DNA from: Tieghemiomyces parasiticus
Lineage: Eukaryota; Kickxellomycota; Dimargaritomycetes; Dimargaritales; Dimargaritaceae
Reading direction: 5' to 3'
DNA: 31,692 nt
NCBI GenBank assembly: GCA_027575765.1
Contig: JANBPT010000538.1
Location: 1 to 31,692 of the forward strand
Every line of letters starts with the position of its first letter. Position 1 is the first letter of the stretch. The notes under the pieces are model-generated. The model did not search any database and was not told where the DNA came from. It saw only the letters and a list, made by a program, of their open reading frames with translations. Shown here piece after piece: positions 1 through 11,590 of this stretch. The position numbers were made by a program, and so were the translations under genes.

Positions 1-1
1 C

Positions 2-612
2 GACGGTGTCAGTGCCCACCTACTGGACTTCATCGTCACAGGTGATGAGACGTGGGTGTACCTTTGTGATCTCCCCTACTGGCTCTAGTGATCGGAGATG
101 ATGCCCGAAAGGTGGCCCCATCCCAACTCCAGTCTGCCGGGTCCGTGCCACACCCAAGGCAATGCCGACCTTTTTTTTTTCACCAGGCGTGGCCTATTAC
201 ATCTGAGTGTCAAGGCCATCACCGAGCACTACGTAAAGTACGGGCTGAAGCCCATGGTCCAGGCCTGGGCAAAGGTATGCGGGAGTCTGGACCATTACCC
301 ACCACGACTCTACCATGATAATGCACCACGGACCCTGTGCCTACATTTCCACCTCTAGCCTCAAACTTCTTTTGGCCTTATCCCTACAGTCCTGCTGGCC
401 TGGCCCCCTGCGACCTCTGGCGGTTTAGGGATATCAAACGACGGCTGAGGGGTCCCACGATTCGCATACTGGGGGCGGTCATGGCCACCTGGCAGTCGAA
501 GCTTACAAATCTCCTGTCAAAAGACTATAGAGCCTGCATTGATAGTTAGTTAGAAAGGACCCTCCGAACGGTACAGAGTGACGGTGATTATATTTTTATC
601 AACACCATTTGA
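2..612 (+). pseudogene. Decayed mariner-type (Tc1/mariner superfamily) transposase, 5' end outside the window
   Basis: The product would have been a cut-and-paste DDE/D transposase. Frame 2 opens with GDETWVY (first catalytic Asp codon at 44-46) and hits TAG at 89-91. It reopens and reaches LYHDNAP (second Asp at 317-319), then ends at 356-358. Frame 1 continues with PYSPAGLAPCDLW (third Asp at 412-414) and KRRLRG. It stops at 547-549, and transposase-like C-terminal sequence (SDGDY near 577-591) continues to TGA at 610-612. The second and third Asp lie about 32 codons apart, close to the DD34D spacing of mariner elements, with a frameshift between them. At least two in-frame stops and one frameshift make it inactive. 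I did not identify a terminal inverted repeat downstream, and the left end is not in the window. Confidence 0.88.
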
Positions 613-993
613 CTTTGATAATTCGTGTCGCTTTTGTGGCATCCATATTAACTTAAATGTATCGTTCGGTATAGGTAGCGCCCCATTACGACTCCCTGGT
701 CGCCTATATTTACTCTTAAACTCCCCCAGCGTTTCTCACCCCGTCCAGTATCTACTCTTTATGCTCATTCCTAATGGACTGGGCATTTACTTGTCATACT
801 CGCATTTATCCTGGCAAATTGTATCTTTAATAAAGCTCAGGGGGCCCGACTGCCATTGTCCATACCGATTTCGTATAGTGGTACTGCACTGGAGAGCCTG
901 AACACTAGGTTGGTAGCTTCACTATAGTATTCAAGTTCTGGTCCGCCCGATTAGAACACTGCGAACCGTAAAAACCTTGGTTACGTTGTCAAT
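613..993. other. Spacer between transposase remnant and LSM7 3' end
   Basis: No reading frame here resembles a known protein. The stretch is more AT-rich than the flanking genes. It may hold the 3' flank or terminal repeat of the mariner remnant and the LSM7 3' UTR, but I see no clear boundary signal. Confidence 0.5.
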
Positions 994-1644
994 TTAACTC
1001 TCAGCCGCTAGGTAAGGGTTGGCAATCACGGATGAGCCATCGACCGGAGAAATGGTGATGATGGCCGGACCGCGACACACAAGTAGACCGATTTGACGCG
1101 TAGCGGGCTCGGCCTGGTCAGCGTTGTCAGCTGGACCGGAATGATCAGTGGGTAGGAAATAAGCAAATCGAGGACGAGCAAAGTCAGCTAGCGACGCACA
1201 GCAGCCATCATACGCTGGCATCTAGCGATAATCGCAACCTCTGTACCCGTCACCGTTGGTGTATGGTGCCTTTATCACTTACCTTTGAGGATCTCTTCGG
1301 TTTCATCTAGGACGAGGTTGAGCAGTAGGTCGTAACCTTTGAGCAGCCCAGATACTGTCCGAATTGCGAGTCAGAAGAGAAAATAAAAAGGGCACGGTTA
1401 GTTTGGCGACAAAACCGAGTTACGGGTCCCATCACCGCCGATATCAAGGCAGTATCCTACAAGAAGAAACAATATATGTAGACCTCCTACCTTCCCGGCC
1501 GCCCATGAACTTGACGGTGATGCGCTTGTCGGCGTACTTGGAGAGATCGAGGATGGGATCACGCTTCGGCTTAGAGCGGTCGCCGCCCTTATGACGGTCG
1601 CCGCCACCGCCCCGACCGCCGGAATGGTTACCACCGCCGCGCAT
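994..1644 (-). CDS. LSM7: U6 snRNA-associated Sm-like protein LSm7
   Basis: LSm7 is a subunit of the Lsm1-7 ring (cytoplasmic mRNA decapping) and the Lsm2-8 ring (nuclear U6 snRNA binding). I read three exons on the minus strand: 1644-1491, 1354-1283 and 1130-994, giving 120 residues. Donors are GTAGGA and GTAAGTG; acceptors are ACAG and CCAG; phases match throughout. Exon 1 carries ILDLSKYADKRITVKFMGGRE, the start of Sm motif 1. Exon 2 gives VSGLLKGYDLLLNLVLDE and completes Sm1. Exon 3 gives TRQIGLLVCRGPAIITISP, the Sm2 motif with the family's VCRG. The start is the ATG at 1644, which gives a Gly/Arg-rich extension of about 20 residues (MRGGG..., an RGG-like tract) not present in human LSm7. 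The gene is divergent from the small gene at 2170. Confidence 0.93.
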
Positions 1645-2169
1645 GCTGAAGGAGTGGGCTGTTACTGTTGTTATCGGGGGGGAAGGTGGACCTACGGACT
1701 ACGAATCGAGCCGATCAAATTCTTGGAATGCTAAGAGAAAGGGATTACAGTACAGAAATTGGTGAGGCAGGGGGGTTTGGGATTTTACTGGAGCAGCAAA
1801 ACTAGTTGACTAGGAGGAGGCAGGTAGGAGGATCTGCAGCCGGCGCCAGGTTGGTCAGCGGTCTCGCGTTTGGTAGCTGCGCATCAGCGAGACGTCGCTG
1901 CACGGCCTGCGAGAAGCCTACAGATGGGCCCTAAGGCAGATCCTGCATAGTGGCCAAGGAGGGATCCTAAGATGGCGCCCCGTCGCAGGTTCTCTCACAG
2001 GCCTTGAGCCCCTCTTCGGCGGACCATCTCCTAGCTAACCGACCTCCTCTATCCACCCTCTTCCGTTCGCACCATTACCCACCGAACCGATTCGGCACAC
2101 CTTTCCATCCGTGATTTAGCATCCGTCCGCCCACCCTCCACCTTATCACAGACCACATCGCCAATCGCC
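1645..2169. promoter_or_regulatory. Shared intergenic region of two divergent genes
   Basis: These 525 bases separate the LSM7 ATG (minus strand) from the ATG of the small plus-strand gene, so both promoters should lie here. The right part (about 2030-2165) is pyrimidine-rich on the plus strand, like a leader. I see no clean TATA box. Confidence 0.5.
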
Positions 2170-2841
2170 ATGCAGCCCGCGACGCCAACCAATGGAACCG
2201 CCACCGCCCTTAGCCCTTCCAACGGCAGCAATCCGTTCAATACGGCCGAGGCACAGGCCTTTCTGCGCTCAGCCTGGGATGCCGAGACTGGTCGCCAGGG
2301 GTCGGGTCAATGTGATACGCCAGGTAGGTACCCATTATTAGATAAGACGGTCGAATACTAACGGTCTCCCATACAGTGAAAAACCGCGGCATTGTTAACA
2401 AACACCGGAAGGCGGCTAAAGTCGGGCGACAAGTATCATTAAGAGCCAACCCCTCACCACTGCCCTTTCTCGAACTACCTCACCTACTAGGTTCCGAGAA
2501 GCCGGTAGTCTACTCGGCGGCGGAGAACCCCTGGATCGCGCGGTCTGCGAAGCAGGGTACGCAAAAGGGTAAGTTCAGAGAAGGGTGTCGCCTAACCATT
2601 CGGAGCTTGCAGTGGGCCGGTGGCTAGTATCCGCTGTGATTTTGCGGCGAGTCACAATAACCGGGCTGGTAGGCGACCGGGTAGATCGGGCTTTATGTCC
2701 ACACTGATGGCTGCCTGACTAACCTTCATTACACCCGTCACCACCCTCTACCCCTCTCCCGCAGCACACACGATGGCCGATGGTACTAGCTTACTCGCTG
2801 CCTTTAATCAGCAACTCGACCAGCCCAAACAGTCGCCCTAG
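2170..2841 (+). CDS. Small spliced protein of unknown function (140 aa)
   Basis: I do not recognise the family. Three exons, 2170-2323, 2377-2568 and 2765-2841, join in frame to 140 residues. Intron 1 has donor GTAGGT, branch-like ACTAAC and acceptor ATACAG. Intron 2 has donor GTAAGT and acceptor CCCGCAG. The N-terminus is rich in Thr, Asn, Ser and Pro, followed by NPFNTAEAQAFLRSAW. The middle is basic (VKNRGIVNKHRKAAK), then ENPWIARSAKQGTQK, and the C-terminus is Gln-rich. I see no signal peptide, membrane span or cysteine motif. Inside exon 2, bases 2435-2492 look like a 58-nt intron (GTATCA to CTACTAG). Removing it would shift the frame and stop the protein soon after GRQ, so I keep it as exon. 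The protein is supported by splice signals and one continuous frame, not by homology. Confidence 0.6.
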
Positions 2842-3112
2842 TCTACCGTTATTAGCTTGTACGCCTTGTATATCATTCAGCCCTCGATCTATGGCACTAC
2901 ATCTTCCTTGCCACCCACGAGGAGACTAGGTTTTCGTTATAAACGCCCCCGCCAGGTGCTACCCTCTTCACTCATTCGCCCACAATATCTCTCAGCATGG
3001 CATTTATCCGCCCGTATAATATCCAGTAGCATACTCTAATCGGGCCCCTTTATTCCTGGGCAGGCAATGCAGACAATTAGGCCCGGTCGGTAATGAGGTG
3101 CAGGTGCGAGGT

Positions 3113-3641
3113 TTACCGGTACACGGTGCCCGTCTCGGGGTCGGTAAAAGTCTCGGCGGGTTTGACAATCTCGGCCACGGAGAAGGCCTTCCGTTTACTC
3201 AACTTGCGGCAGGCCTCGATACGGACCACATCGCCCACGGAACACTTTTCGTTCTCGTCATGGACCAGGAAGTTGCGGTGCCGGGTGATGGGCTGGTATA
3301 CGAGGTGTGTGCGTGTGTACGGACGTGGCGGTGGAAAGAAGGTGATGCGTAGAGGAAGGGGGGGGAGTTTGGGTAGTTGTACAAATAGGGTTAGTTAATT
3401 GTCCGCGAGCTAGAGCCGTCTACCTCACTGATGGTTAGCTAGGTCCGACACGTTGTCCGCTAGAGATTTGAAACCCCCTCCCCTCTTCCCTACCACTGAA
3501 TATGAGGGCCGGCGTGTAAAGCACAGGTTGTCGTCGCCTTACCTTCTGCACCTTGGGGTGCATCAGCTGACGCGCAATCCGGACCTTGGCGGTCTTGCGC
3601 GCGGTGGTGTTGATCACCATGCCAATGAAGTTCTGCCGCAT
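3113..3641 (-). CDS. MRPS17: Mitochondrial small-subunit ribosomal protein uS17m
   Basis: This is an OB-fold rRNA-binding protein of the mitoribosomal small subunit. There are two exons, 3641-3543 and 3292-3113, with a 250-nt phase-0 intron (donor GTAAGG, acceptor CCAG) and a 92-residue product. Exon 1 begins MRQNFIGMVINTTARKTAKV, the family's N-terminal strand. Exon 2 gives ITRHRNFLVHDENEKCSVGD, then VVRIEACRKLSKRKAFSVAE, which match the H-D-E and S-K-R-K-x-F signatures of S17. The ATG at 3641 aligns with the usual start, and there is no long cleavable presequence, as in yeast Mrps17. At 92 residues it is short for a mitochondrial S17; it lacks the long C-terminal extension of the yeast protein. 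It converges with the small gene ending at 2841. Confidence 0.92.
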
Positions 3642-4291
3642 GTTGGAAGTCGAATCGGGTGGAAGGGGCTACAGGCTGGGGGTCGCAAGGAGGGATAGAA
3701 ATGTCGAGGTCTTCGGAGGAAGGAGGTTGATAAGAACAAGGTAATTGAAATTGGAGTGGCTAGGGATGGTGATCTGTAAAAATGTCAGAGTAGGGGTATC
3801 GTATTGGATCACTGTGGATCTCGTGGGCTCTTGGGTTCCCCTCCACACCGTACCAAGGCGCTTGGTCTACGTGTGAACCAAAAAAAACCCCCCAGACTTT
3901 ACCTCTATCACTTATAGGCGCCTGACTCCAACCTTCACTGTTACCAAATAGTAAGGGGAGGAGGGCTGTGGCGCTCATCTTAGGAGAATAGCTTAGCGAC
4001 AATCTGACCGTTGCTACTAGGCAGGCCACAATGCCCCGTTGTCTCTACAGCGCCCGATCAAATGCGATACTGCCTGGGGCCAAGTACCCGGCGCATAAAC
4101 TCCACCAGGAAGAGAGGTACCAATAAATATAGATATATATATATATTATGAATATAACTGATACGTGCTAGAGGGGGAGAGTTAGCTAAAACCGATGTCC
4201 CACAAAAAACAAAAAAAAATCTAGAAATGTACTAGAACAGGTGAAAAGGAGTGAGAGATGGCATGGCGGAGCACGGAAGTTCTCGCGGTCA
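3642..4291. other. Spacer between uS17m and CAD 3' end
   Basis: Upstream region of uS17m and 3' flank of CAD. It contains an AT dinucleotide tract and A-rich runs near 4200-4220. The short minus-strand reading frame at 3760-4029 resembles nothing I know and has no splice context, so I do not call a gene. Confidence 0.5.
4127..4149. repeat. AT-rich dinucleotide tract
   Basis: A run of mostly alternating T and A (about seven uninterrupted TA/AT units) sits about 140 bases downstream of the CAD stop codon. Its position fits a 3' UTR or polyadenylation region, though this is only inference. Confidence 0.75.
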
Positions 4292-7200
4292 CTACGACGA
4301 CTTGCCGAGCACGAGGGCCAGGAGGGCCATCCGCACGTACATGCCGTACTTCATCTGACGGAAGTAAGCGGCCCGAGGGTCAAAGTCGACCTCGGGGTCA
4401 ATCTCGCCGACGCGGGGGAGCGGGTGCATGAGAACCATGTGGTCCTTGGCGTGTGCGAGGGTAGCGCTATCAATCACATAGGCGTGCTTGAGGCGCTCGT
4501 ATTCCTCCTGATCGGTGAACCGTTCCTTCTGGACCCGGGTCACGTAGATCACGTCCGACTCGGCCACAACCTCGGGGCTAAGCTCAGTGTGTTGAGTCTG
4601 CTTGATACCCAGCTTGCCGATGGTCCGCTGGATATCCTCAGGCATGCCGAGCGACGACGGGCTGACGTAGTTGAGGGTCACGTCGTAGAGCGCTAGGAGA
4701 CGGACCAGACTGTGCACGGTACGGCCGTTCTTGAGGTCACCCACCAGGGTAATGGTTAACCCGTTCACGGTACCCAGCTCCTCGCGGATGGTGTACACGT
4801 CCAGCATGGCCTGCGACGGATGTTCGCCTGTTCCGTCGCCGGCGTTGATGACCGGCACGGGGCAGTACTTGGACGCCAGCTCGGCACTCCCTGGCTGGGG
4901 GTGGCGAACGACCACCATGTCACCGTAGGCCCCCAGGGTTCGGACGGTATCTGGAAGGCTCTCGCCCTTGGCGACCGACGAGTTGGCGGCGTCGGCCGAG
5001 ACGACCGTCCCGCCCAGCCGCTGCATGGCGGCCGCGAATGAGCACTGAGTGCGGCTGGAGGGCTCAAAGAACACGGTGCAGAGAACGCGGCCCGGCAGGA
5101 GGTTGACCTTGCCGTGGCGCTCGACCTGGACACGCATCTCTTGGGCCACACCGAAAAGGACGTGCAGCTCTTCGCGGGTAAACTGACGCACGCTGAGAAT
5201 GTGCTTCTGGTAAAACGGCGAGTGGATCCCGATGCGGGACAGAGAACTGGGCAGGCCTTCGATGAGCTGGGTGTTGGCGGTACCACCGTGGGTGGCGGTG
5301 GCCTGGGACGCCGACGCAGTCACCAGGGTACCCGGGGCCAGGTGGTCGCGAACCTCGCCCTGGTGACGGTGCAGGAACTGGTGGTGGCCATCAGTGTTGC
5401 CCGCAACGACCGACGAGGTGGCTCCGGCCGCCAGGTTCGATGCACGCTCGTAGGCCGACAGGGCCCCAATGGCGGCGGCCGAAGGGTTAAATGCCGTCGA
5501 TGACGACGAGGAGGCCACCGTAGGGCTCTTCAGGGCAGCGCCCGTCGAACCCATCCCGGCTGACGGCCCGCTGGCTTCGCCGCCCGCTGCATTTGCGCCC
5601 GCCGCCGCCACCGGGGTGTTGACACCCAAGATGGGGGCCGCGGCAGCTGCCGGGGTGACGGCGGTATCGGGACGCAAACGATGGGTCACATCCAGACCGT
5701 TCAGGTGGCTCATAAACAGGGTTCCGTCCAGGTACACCAGGCGGCCGCGGAGCATGACGCGGGTGATGACGCCCTTCATGGTCATGCCATTGAACGGCGA
5801 CCAAGCAGCGGGGCTATGGCGGAACCCGGTAGCCGGTACTACGTAGGCCCGGTCGAGCTCCACCTCCATGTACGTGTCAGGCTGCTCAGGGATGCCAAAA
5901 ATGCGGCGCGGGTTGTCGTGCAGCCGGCGGCGAAGGTCGTCCACCGACATGCGCTGGTTGGCCACGGCGGTCAGCAGGCTGGCAATCAGACCCTCGAGAC
6001 CGAACCCGGGGATGCAGTCGCGGCCGGCCTCGGCGCAGACCTGAAGGATGGACTGACCCGTGCTGATGCAGTCAATCGTCTCCATATGCTCCCACATGGC
6101 ATCCGAATCGGCCTGGGAAATCCCGCCGTAGGTTGCGTCGGCCGGGATGGGGTGGTGGTCCGAGGTGGGTCCACAGGCCGTTGTGACGCTGTTGGCCGCA
6201 GCGGTGGCGGCGTCGGTGGCGGCGGCGATGGTGATGGGTTTGGCAGTCGACGGGGAGGCGGTCTGGCGGTGACGAACCTCGAGGAGCTCACGCACAAACA
6301 GGGCGGTGTGCGGGACGTCACAGGTGACGCGGAGGCCACGGTCCTTGCTCATAGCAATGAGCTCGATATCCTGGCGGGTGGTAACATTGGTCACGTGGAT
6401 GGTCCGACGGTACAGGCTGGCGAGAAGGAGCACGGAGGCCAGGTCGGCGCCCTCGGCGTCGGTGACGATCAAGCCGACCGGGTTCCAGCCCTTAAAGAAT
6501 CGGGACACCACGGTAGGGATGTGGGACTTGTTGAGCATCTCGCGGTTCTGGCGGAACGACAGGAAGAGGAGCGGGGTACCACCACCGCCGGGGGCGGCGG
6601 CCAGCGCGGTGTAGTTGGTATCGGTAGCGGCGGTCTGGAACACCATGTCGCACAGCGTCCGGCTGCGCACCTGGTCCTGCACCTTGGCCAGGTCGGTCGG
6701 GTCGGTGAGGGCACCGTGGGCGGCCACGGGGTTGACGCACACGGTGGTGATTCCGGAGGCCACGGCCGCGAACGACAGGTTGAGGAACTGGTTCCGGTTC
6801 TGGTCATTGAAGCTAGGCAGGCAGTTGTTGACATTGATGAGACCCGGCAGGATGATGGAGCGGTACGACGAAATGTAGTCCACGCTCGACACGTCCAGGC
6901 CGCGCCAGCGGGTCAGGGCCTCAATGAACAGCTTGGCGCACTTGACATTGGTGATGAGCGGGATCGAATAATCCACCGCCATGCGCCGGGTGCGGTAACC
7001 TTTGCTCACGTAGCTGGACGGGCGGCGGAAGCGGTTCTTGGACGGCAGGTTGATGTACAGGTCAATCAGGTTGTTGGCCATGTGCTGGTCGAGGTTGAAC
7101 TCGTCCTTAACAAATCCGCCGTTCGTGGCCGACTGGCCAGGCGGGAGCGGGGTGGACGACCCGGACTTGGCGGCGGCGGCGGACGAGCTGCTATCATCGG

Positions 7201-10200
7201 CGGCCACAAGGTACTTGACGGGGACGCCGTGCTCCTGCATGAAGTCCGCGGTACCCGAGGTGGCAAAAATGGTGTACCCGAGGGCCTGCAGCCGCTGGAC
7301 GCTGGGAAGCAGCTCGTACTTTTCTTTGTACGACCCGATGGAGAAGAGAATGTTCTTCTTGGGGAGCTGGAACCCGGTGGAGAGCAGGGCCTTGATGTAG
7401 GCCTCGTACTTATCCCGACCAAAACAGGCCACCTCGCCGGTCGAGGCCATTTCCACCCCTAGGATAGGATCGGCCCCCAGCAGGCGGCTGAAGCTGAACT
7501 GCGGAACCTTGACGGCCACCACGGGGGTGGGAGGGGCACCCGGCACGAGGACCACGGGGCTGAGGGTGGACGGCGGGTAGGGTTCGACCGGGAGGCCCAG
7601 CATGGCGCGGGTGGCCATCTCGATCAGGTCTACGCCCTTCACCTTGGATACGAACGGGAAGGACCGGGCGGCGCGCACGTTGCACTCAATGACCTTGATA
7701 TCGTTGTCCTTGGCGATGAACTGGATGTTGAACGGGCCCGTCACGTTGAGCGCGCTGGCAATCTGGCGGGTGGCTGTCTCCACCTTGCGCACGGTGGCCG
7801 GGTCGAGGTCCTGCGGAGGCAGGATGAGGGTGGCGTCGCCCGAGTGGACGCCAGCGTTCTCCACGTGCTCGGAAACAACGTGCATGATTAGCTCACCGTC
7901 CAGGGCCACGGCGTCCATCTCGATCTCCTTGGCCTCCTCAATGTACTTGGTGATGACCACGGGGTACTCGCGGGAGACGGCGGTGGCCTCATTGAGGTAG
8001 CTGGCCAGGTCGTCCGGGGAGGAGACCACGTTCATGGCGGCACCGGACAGGACGTAGGAGGGACGAACCAGCACCGGATAGCCAACGGAGTCGCAGAACC
8101 GCTGGGCCTCCTCGAAGCTGGTCAGTTCCTTCCAGCGGGGCTGGTCGACGCCGATCTTGTCCAGCATACGCGAGAACTTGTAGCGGTTCTCGGCGGTGTC
8201 AATCATCTCGGGGGAGGTGCCCAAAATCTTGACGTTCTGGCGGTGCAGGGGCAGGGCGATGTTGTTGGGGGTCTGGCCACCCATCGAGATCATGACACCC
8301 GAGGACTGTTCCATCTCGTAAATGTCCAGGATTCGCTCGAGGGTGATGTTCTCAAAGTAGAGACGGTCGGCCTCGTCGTAATCGGTGGATACGGTCTCGG
8401 GGTTGTAGTTGATCATGACAGTTTTGAAGTTGTTGTCGCGGAGGGTGCGAATGGCGCGCACGGCGCACCAGTCAAACTCCACCGACGACCCGATCCGGTA
8501 CACGCCCGAGCCGAGTACCATGATGCCCTGGTCTTCAAACTTGATGTCGTGTTCCGAGGCATTGTAGGTCACGTACAGGTAGTTGGTGACGGCCGGGAAT
8601 TCGGCGGCCACCGTGTCAATCTGCTTGACCCACGGCGTGACGCCAAATTCGCTGCGCAGCTTGCGCACGGCCACCTCGTTACTACCCAGGGATCGGGCTA
8701 CGGCGCGGTCCGAGAATCCGAGCTGCTTGGCGGCGCGGAGGAGCCCCGGGGTGAGGGTGGCTGGGGTAAGGCCGTTGAGGCGCTGCTCGAGGGTCACGAT
8801 GCGGCGCAGGCGCGTGAGGAACCAGCGGTCAATCTTGGTGAGCTCCCAGATGCGGTCCACGGTGTAGCCGCGGTGCAGAGCGTTGGCAATGGCGAACAGG
8901 CGCTGGTCGGACGGATTGACCAGCTCGTGGTCCAGGTCAGTCACGTAGTCGTTCTCGGTGAACCCGAGGAAGGAGTACTCGACAGCCTGGATGGCCTTCT
9001 GGATGGTCTCTTCGAAGGTGCGGCCGATGGCCATCACCTCACCGACGCTCTTCATGGATGACGATAGGCTGGTGCTGACGCGGGTGAACTTCTTGAGATC
9101 CCAGCGCGGGATCTTGACCACCACGTAGTCCAGGGAAGGTTCGAAACAGGCCGAGGTCTTCTTGGTCACGCTGTTGCGGATCTCGTTGAGCGGGATGCCC
9201 AGACCGAGCTTGGACGCCACGAAGGCGAGCGGGTACCCCGTGGCCTTGGAGGCCAGGGCGGAGCTGCGACTGAGCCGAGCGTTAACCTCGATAATGCAGT
9301 ACTCCTTGGAATCCGGGTTGAGAGCGTACTGGATGTTGCACTCACCCACGACGCCGAGGTGACGGATCACGTTGATGGCGGTGGTGCGCAGCATGTTGTA
9401 GTCCTCATCGCTCAGGGTCTGGGAGGGGGCCACCACGATGGAGTCGCCCGTGTGAATGCCCAGGGGGTCAAAGTTCTCCATATTGCACACGGTGATGCAG
9501 TTGTCGTAGGCGTCGCGGACCACCTCGTACTCAATCTCCTTCCAGCCCTTCATGCTCCGCTCGATCAGAACCTGGGGACTGGACGCGAAGGCCTTGGTAC
9601 ACAGCTCCACCAGCTCCGACTCCGTCTCGGCGAACCCGGAGCCCAGACCACCCAGGGCGAAGGCAGCGCGCACGATCAGCGGGTAGCCGATGGTGCGGGC
9701 GGCGGCCACCGCCTCGGCTACGTTGACGGCCGAGGACGACTGGGCGCAGCGCTCGTTGATCTGAGTCATGCTCTGGGAGAACAGCTCGCGGTCCTCCGTG
9801 GTGATGATGGTGCTGATGGGGGTGCCCAGGACGGTCACGTTGAGGGTCTCAAACTCATCCTTCATTTCAATCCCCACATTGAGGGCCGTCTGACCGCCGA
9901 ACGTTACGTAGATACCGTCGGGCCGCTCGTGTTGAATGACCTTGCGCACGCTATCGGCGGTGATGGGTAGGAAGTAGCACTTGTCAGCTAAGCCCTTGGA
10001 GGTCTGGATGGTGGCGATATTGGGGTTGATGAGAATGGTGTAAATATTCTCTTCCTTCAGGGCCTTGATGGCCTGGGACCCGGAGTAGTCAAACTCGCCG
10101 GCCTGACCGATGGAGAGGCCGCCGGAACCGAGGATGAGCACTTTGCGCAGGGAGCCGCCGCGCAGGTCCTTGGCACCCAGGCGGCGGCGCGGGGCGTCGG

Positions 10201-11590
10201 ACCGGTCCGTCTCGCCGGGGAAGCGCAGGGAGGCCAGCTGGCCCTCCTTGGCCGAGCGCATGCAGGCGTCGATGAAGACGTCAAACAGGTACTCCGTGTC
10301 GCGTGGGCCGGGGGCGGATTCCGGGTGGAACTGGACCGAGAAGTAAGGGAAGTGGCGGTGCTGGATGCCCTCGTTGGACCCGTCGTTGGCGTTTACGAAG
10401 CGTTCAAAGTAGGTGTCGGGTAGGGAATCGGCGTCGACGGCGTACCCGTGGTTCTGCGAAGTGATGTGGCAGCGACCGGTGCGCAGGTCGGTGCACGGAA
10501 TGTTCTGGCCGCGGTTACCGTACTTCATCTTGATGGTGCGGGCACCGGCGGCCAGAGCCAGTAGCTGGTGGCCCAGACAGATACCAAACACGGGCACACG
10601 CTCGGCGGCCATGACCTTGCGCAGCCGCTCGACGGTGACAGCCACGTTAGTTGGGTCGCCGGGACCGTTGCTAATGAAAAGGCCGTCAAAGTCCATCTTG
10701 GGGGGCTGGGGCTGGCCGTCATCGTCCAGAGGCATGGTGCCGTCGCGGCGGCGGTCTTTGTCGTCGACGGCAAAGTTGTAGTTCCAGGGGACCACGTGGA
10801 CCTCAACGCCACGGCGCACGAAGCAGCGGATCTGGTTGTACTTCATGCCGACGTCCACGGCCAGGATGCGCAGCGGAGTCCCGTCGGCCTTACGCAGGAC
10901 GTCGCCGGCTGGGCGGTAGAGGGTGGGCTCGGTGTGGGAAACTTGGGCCACCAGGTTGGAGGCATTGGGGTCGGTCCACGGCACGTCGTCCAGCTCGGCC
11001 ATCCAGGGCTGCACGCAGTCGCCCACGATGGGGCAGTCAGCGGCGGGGCCCCCGGTCACGGCGGCGGGCAGCAGCACTTTGCCCAGCATAACGCCCTGCT
11101 GGCGGATCTTCTTGGTGATGGCACGGGTATCCACCCCGTATAGGGCCGGGATGTTCTGCTCGGCGAGCCAGGTGCCCAGGGAACTCTCGGCCAGGTAGTG
11201 GGAAAACTCGTCAGTGTAGAAGCCGACCACCAAGGCGGCCACATGGATATCGCGGGACTCAAAGTGGGCGGGGATCACCTCCTCCTCAAACCACTTGTCG
11301 AGGGCGGCGCGCGAGGGGACGCCGTAGTTGCCAATGAGCGGGTAGGTCAGCACCAGGATCTGGCCGCGGTACGACGGGTCGGTCAGGGACTCCGGGTAGC
11401 CAACCATGCCGGTTTGGAAGACACACTCACCGGCCACCGAGTGAGTCTCCGCGCCGAAGCTGTATCCCCCGTAGCTGCTGCCGTCCTGGAGCACCAGGGT
11501 CGCTAAGGTGGGCATGGTGTCGCCATTGTAGGGAGCGGCTGGCACGATGGGCGCCTGGGCCACGGCACTGTCGAAGGGGGTGGTGGACAT
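4292..11590 (-). CDS. URA2: CAD/Ura2 multifunctional protein: CPSase II, inactive DHOase-like segment, ATCase
   Basis: This cytosolic enzyme makes carbamoyl phosphate from glutamine, bicarbonate and ATP, then carbamoyl aspartate: the first steps of UMP synthesis. It is one intronless frame of 2432 residues. I use the ATG at 11590 (context TTCACC-ATG), because the frame upstream opens only with TTG. Order: glutaminase domain (about 25-445; NGPGDP, nucleophile Cys338 in GICLGHQ, His422 and Glu424 in QFHPES); two CPSase ATP-grasp halves (about 480-1020 and 1025-1400); MGS-type allosteric domain (about 1410-1460), the expected UTP site; DHOase-like segment (about 1535-1960); a roughly 130-residue Ala/Ser/Gly-rich linker; ATCase (about 2120-2432; [25 protein letters not shown]). 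The DHOase segment has Asn1588 and Cys1590 where the HxH motif should be, and the other ligand positions are also changed, so a separate dihydroorotase must act in this organism. Confidence 0.98.
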   Translation of the reverse strand: MSTTPFDSAVAQAPIVPAAPYNGDTMPTLATLVLQDGSSYGGYSFGAETHSVAGECVFQTGMVGYPESLTDPSYRGQILVLTYPLIGNYGVPSRAALDKWFEEEVIPAHFESRDIHVAALVVGFYTDEFSHYLAESSLGTWLAEQNIPALYGVDTRAITKKIRQQGVMLGKVLLPAAVTGGPAADCPIVGDCVQPWMAELDDVPWTDPNASNLVAQVSHTEPTLYRPAGDVLRKADGTPLRILAVDVGMKYNQIRCFVRRGVEVHVVPWNYNFAVDDKDRRRDGTMPLDDDGQPQPPKMDFDGLFISNGPGDPTNVAVTVERLRKVMAAERVPVFGICLGHQLLALAAGARTIKMKYGNRGQNIPCTDLRTGRCHITSQNHGYAVDADSLPDTYFERFVNANDGSNEGIQHRHFPYFSVQFHPESAPGPRDTEYLFDVFIDACMRSAKEGQLASLRFPGETDRSDAPRRRLGAKDLRGGSLRKVLILGSGGLSIGQAGEFDYSGSQAIKALKEENIYTILINPNIATIQTSKGLADKCYFLPITADSVRKVIQHERPDGIYVTFGGQTALNVGIEMKDEFETLNVTVLGTPISTIITTEDRELFSQSMTQINERCAQSSSAVNVAEAVAAARTIGYPLIVRAAFALGGLGSGFAETESELVELCTKAFASSPQVLIERSMKGWKEIEYEVVRDAYDNCITVCNMENFDPLGIHTGDSIVVAPSQTLSDEDYNMLRTTAINVIRHLGVVGECNIQYALNPDSKEYCIIEVNARLSRSSALASKATGYPLAFVASKLGLGIPLNEIRNSVTKKTSACFEPSLDYVVVKIPRWDLKKFTRVSTSLSSSMKSVGEVMAIGRTFEETIQKAIQAVEYSFLGFTENDYVTDLDHELVNPSDQRLFAIANALHRGYTVDRIWELTKIDRWFLTRLRRIVTLEQRLNGLTPATLTPGLLRAAKQLGFSDRAVARSLGSNEVAVRKLRSEFGVTPWVKQIDTVAAEFPAVTNYLYVTYNASEHDIKFEDQGIMVLGSGVYRIGSSVEFDWCAVRAIRTLRDNNFKTVMINYNPETVSTDYDEADRLYFENITLERILDIYEMEQSSGVMISMGGQTPNNIALPLHRQNVKILGTSPEMIDTAENRYKFSRMLDKIGVDQPRWKELTSFEEAQRFCDSVGYPVLVRPSYVLSGAAMNVVSSPDDLASYLNEATAVSREYPVVITKYIEEAKEIEMDAVALDGELIMHVVSEHVENAGVHSGDATLILPPQDLDPATVRKVETATRQIASALNVTGPFNIQFIAKDNDIKVIECNVRAARSFPFVSKVKGVDLIEMATRAMLGLPVEPYPPSTLSPVVLVPGAPPTPVVAVKVPQFSFSRLLGADPILGVEMASTGEVACFGRDKYEAYIKALLSTGFQLPKKNILFSIGSYKEKYELLPSVQRLQALGYTIFATSGTADFMQEHGVPVKYLVAADDSSSSAAAAKSGSSTPLPPGQSATNGGFVKDEFNLDQHMANNLIDLYINLPSKNRFRRPSSYVSKGYRTRRMAVDYSIPLITNVKCAKLFIEALTRWRGLDVSSVDYISSYRSIILPGLINVNNCLPSFNDQNRNQFLNLSFAAVASGITTVCVNPVAAHGALTDPTDLAKVQDQVRSRTLCDMVFQTAATDTNYTALAAAPGGGGTPLLFLSFRQNREMLNKSHIPTVVSRFFKGWNPVGLIVTDAEGADLASVLLLASLYRRTIHVTNVTTRQDIELIAMSKDRGLRVTCDVPHTALFVRELLEVRHRQTASPSTAKPITIAAATDAATAAANSVTTACGPTSDHHPIPADATYGGISQADSDAMWEHMETIDCISTGQSILQVCAEAGRDCIPGFGLEGLIASLLTAVANQRMSVDDLRRRLHDNPRRIFGIPEQPDTYMEVELDRAYVVPATGFRHSPAAWSPFNGMTMKGVITRVMLRGRLVYLDGTLFMSHLNGLDVTHRLRPDTAVTPAAAAAPILGVNTPVAAAGANAAGGEASGPSAGMGSTGAALKSPTVASSSSSTAFNPSAAAIGALSAYERASNLAAGATSSVVAGNTDGHHQFLHRHQGEVRDHLAPGTLVTASASQATATHGGTANTQLIEGLPSSLSRIGIHSPFYQKHILSVRQFTREELHVLFGVAQEMRVQVERHGKVNLLPGRVLCTVFFEPSSRTQCSFAAAMQRLGGTVVSADAANSSVAKGESLPDTVRTLGAYGDMVVVRHPQPGSAELASKYCPVPVINAGDGTGEHPSQAMLDVYTIREELGTVNGLTITLVGDLKNGRTVHSLVRLLALYDVTLNYVSPSSLGMPEDIQRTIGKLGIKQTQHTELSPEVVAESDVIYVTRVQKERFTDQEEYERLKHAYVIDSATLAHAKDHMVLMHPLPRVGEIDPEVDFDPRAAYFRQMKYGMYVRMALLALVLGKSS

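Noticed and set aside
5681..7462. 593-codon plus-strand frame antisense to CAD, and similar long frames at 8243-9061 and 9359-9970
   Set aside because: They mirror the GC-rich third codon positions of CAD, are Gly/His/Val/Arg-rich with no family resemblance, and the opposite strand is unmistakably coding.
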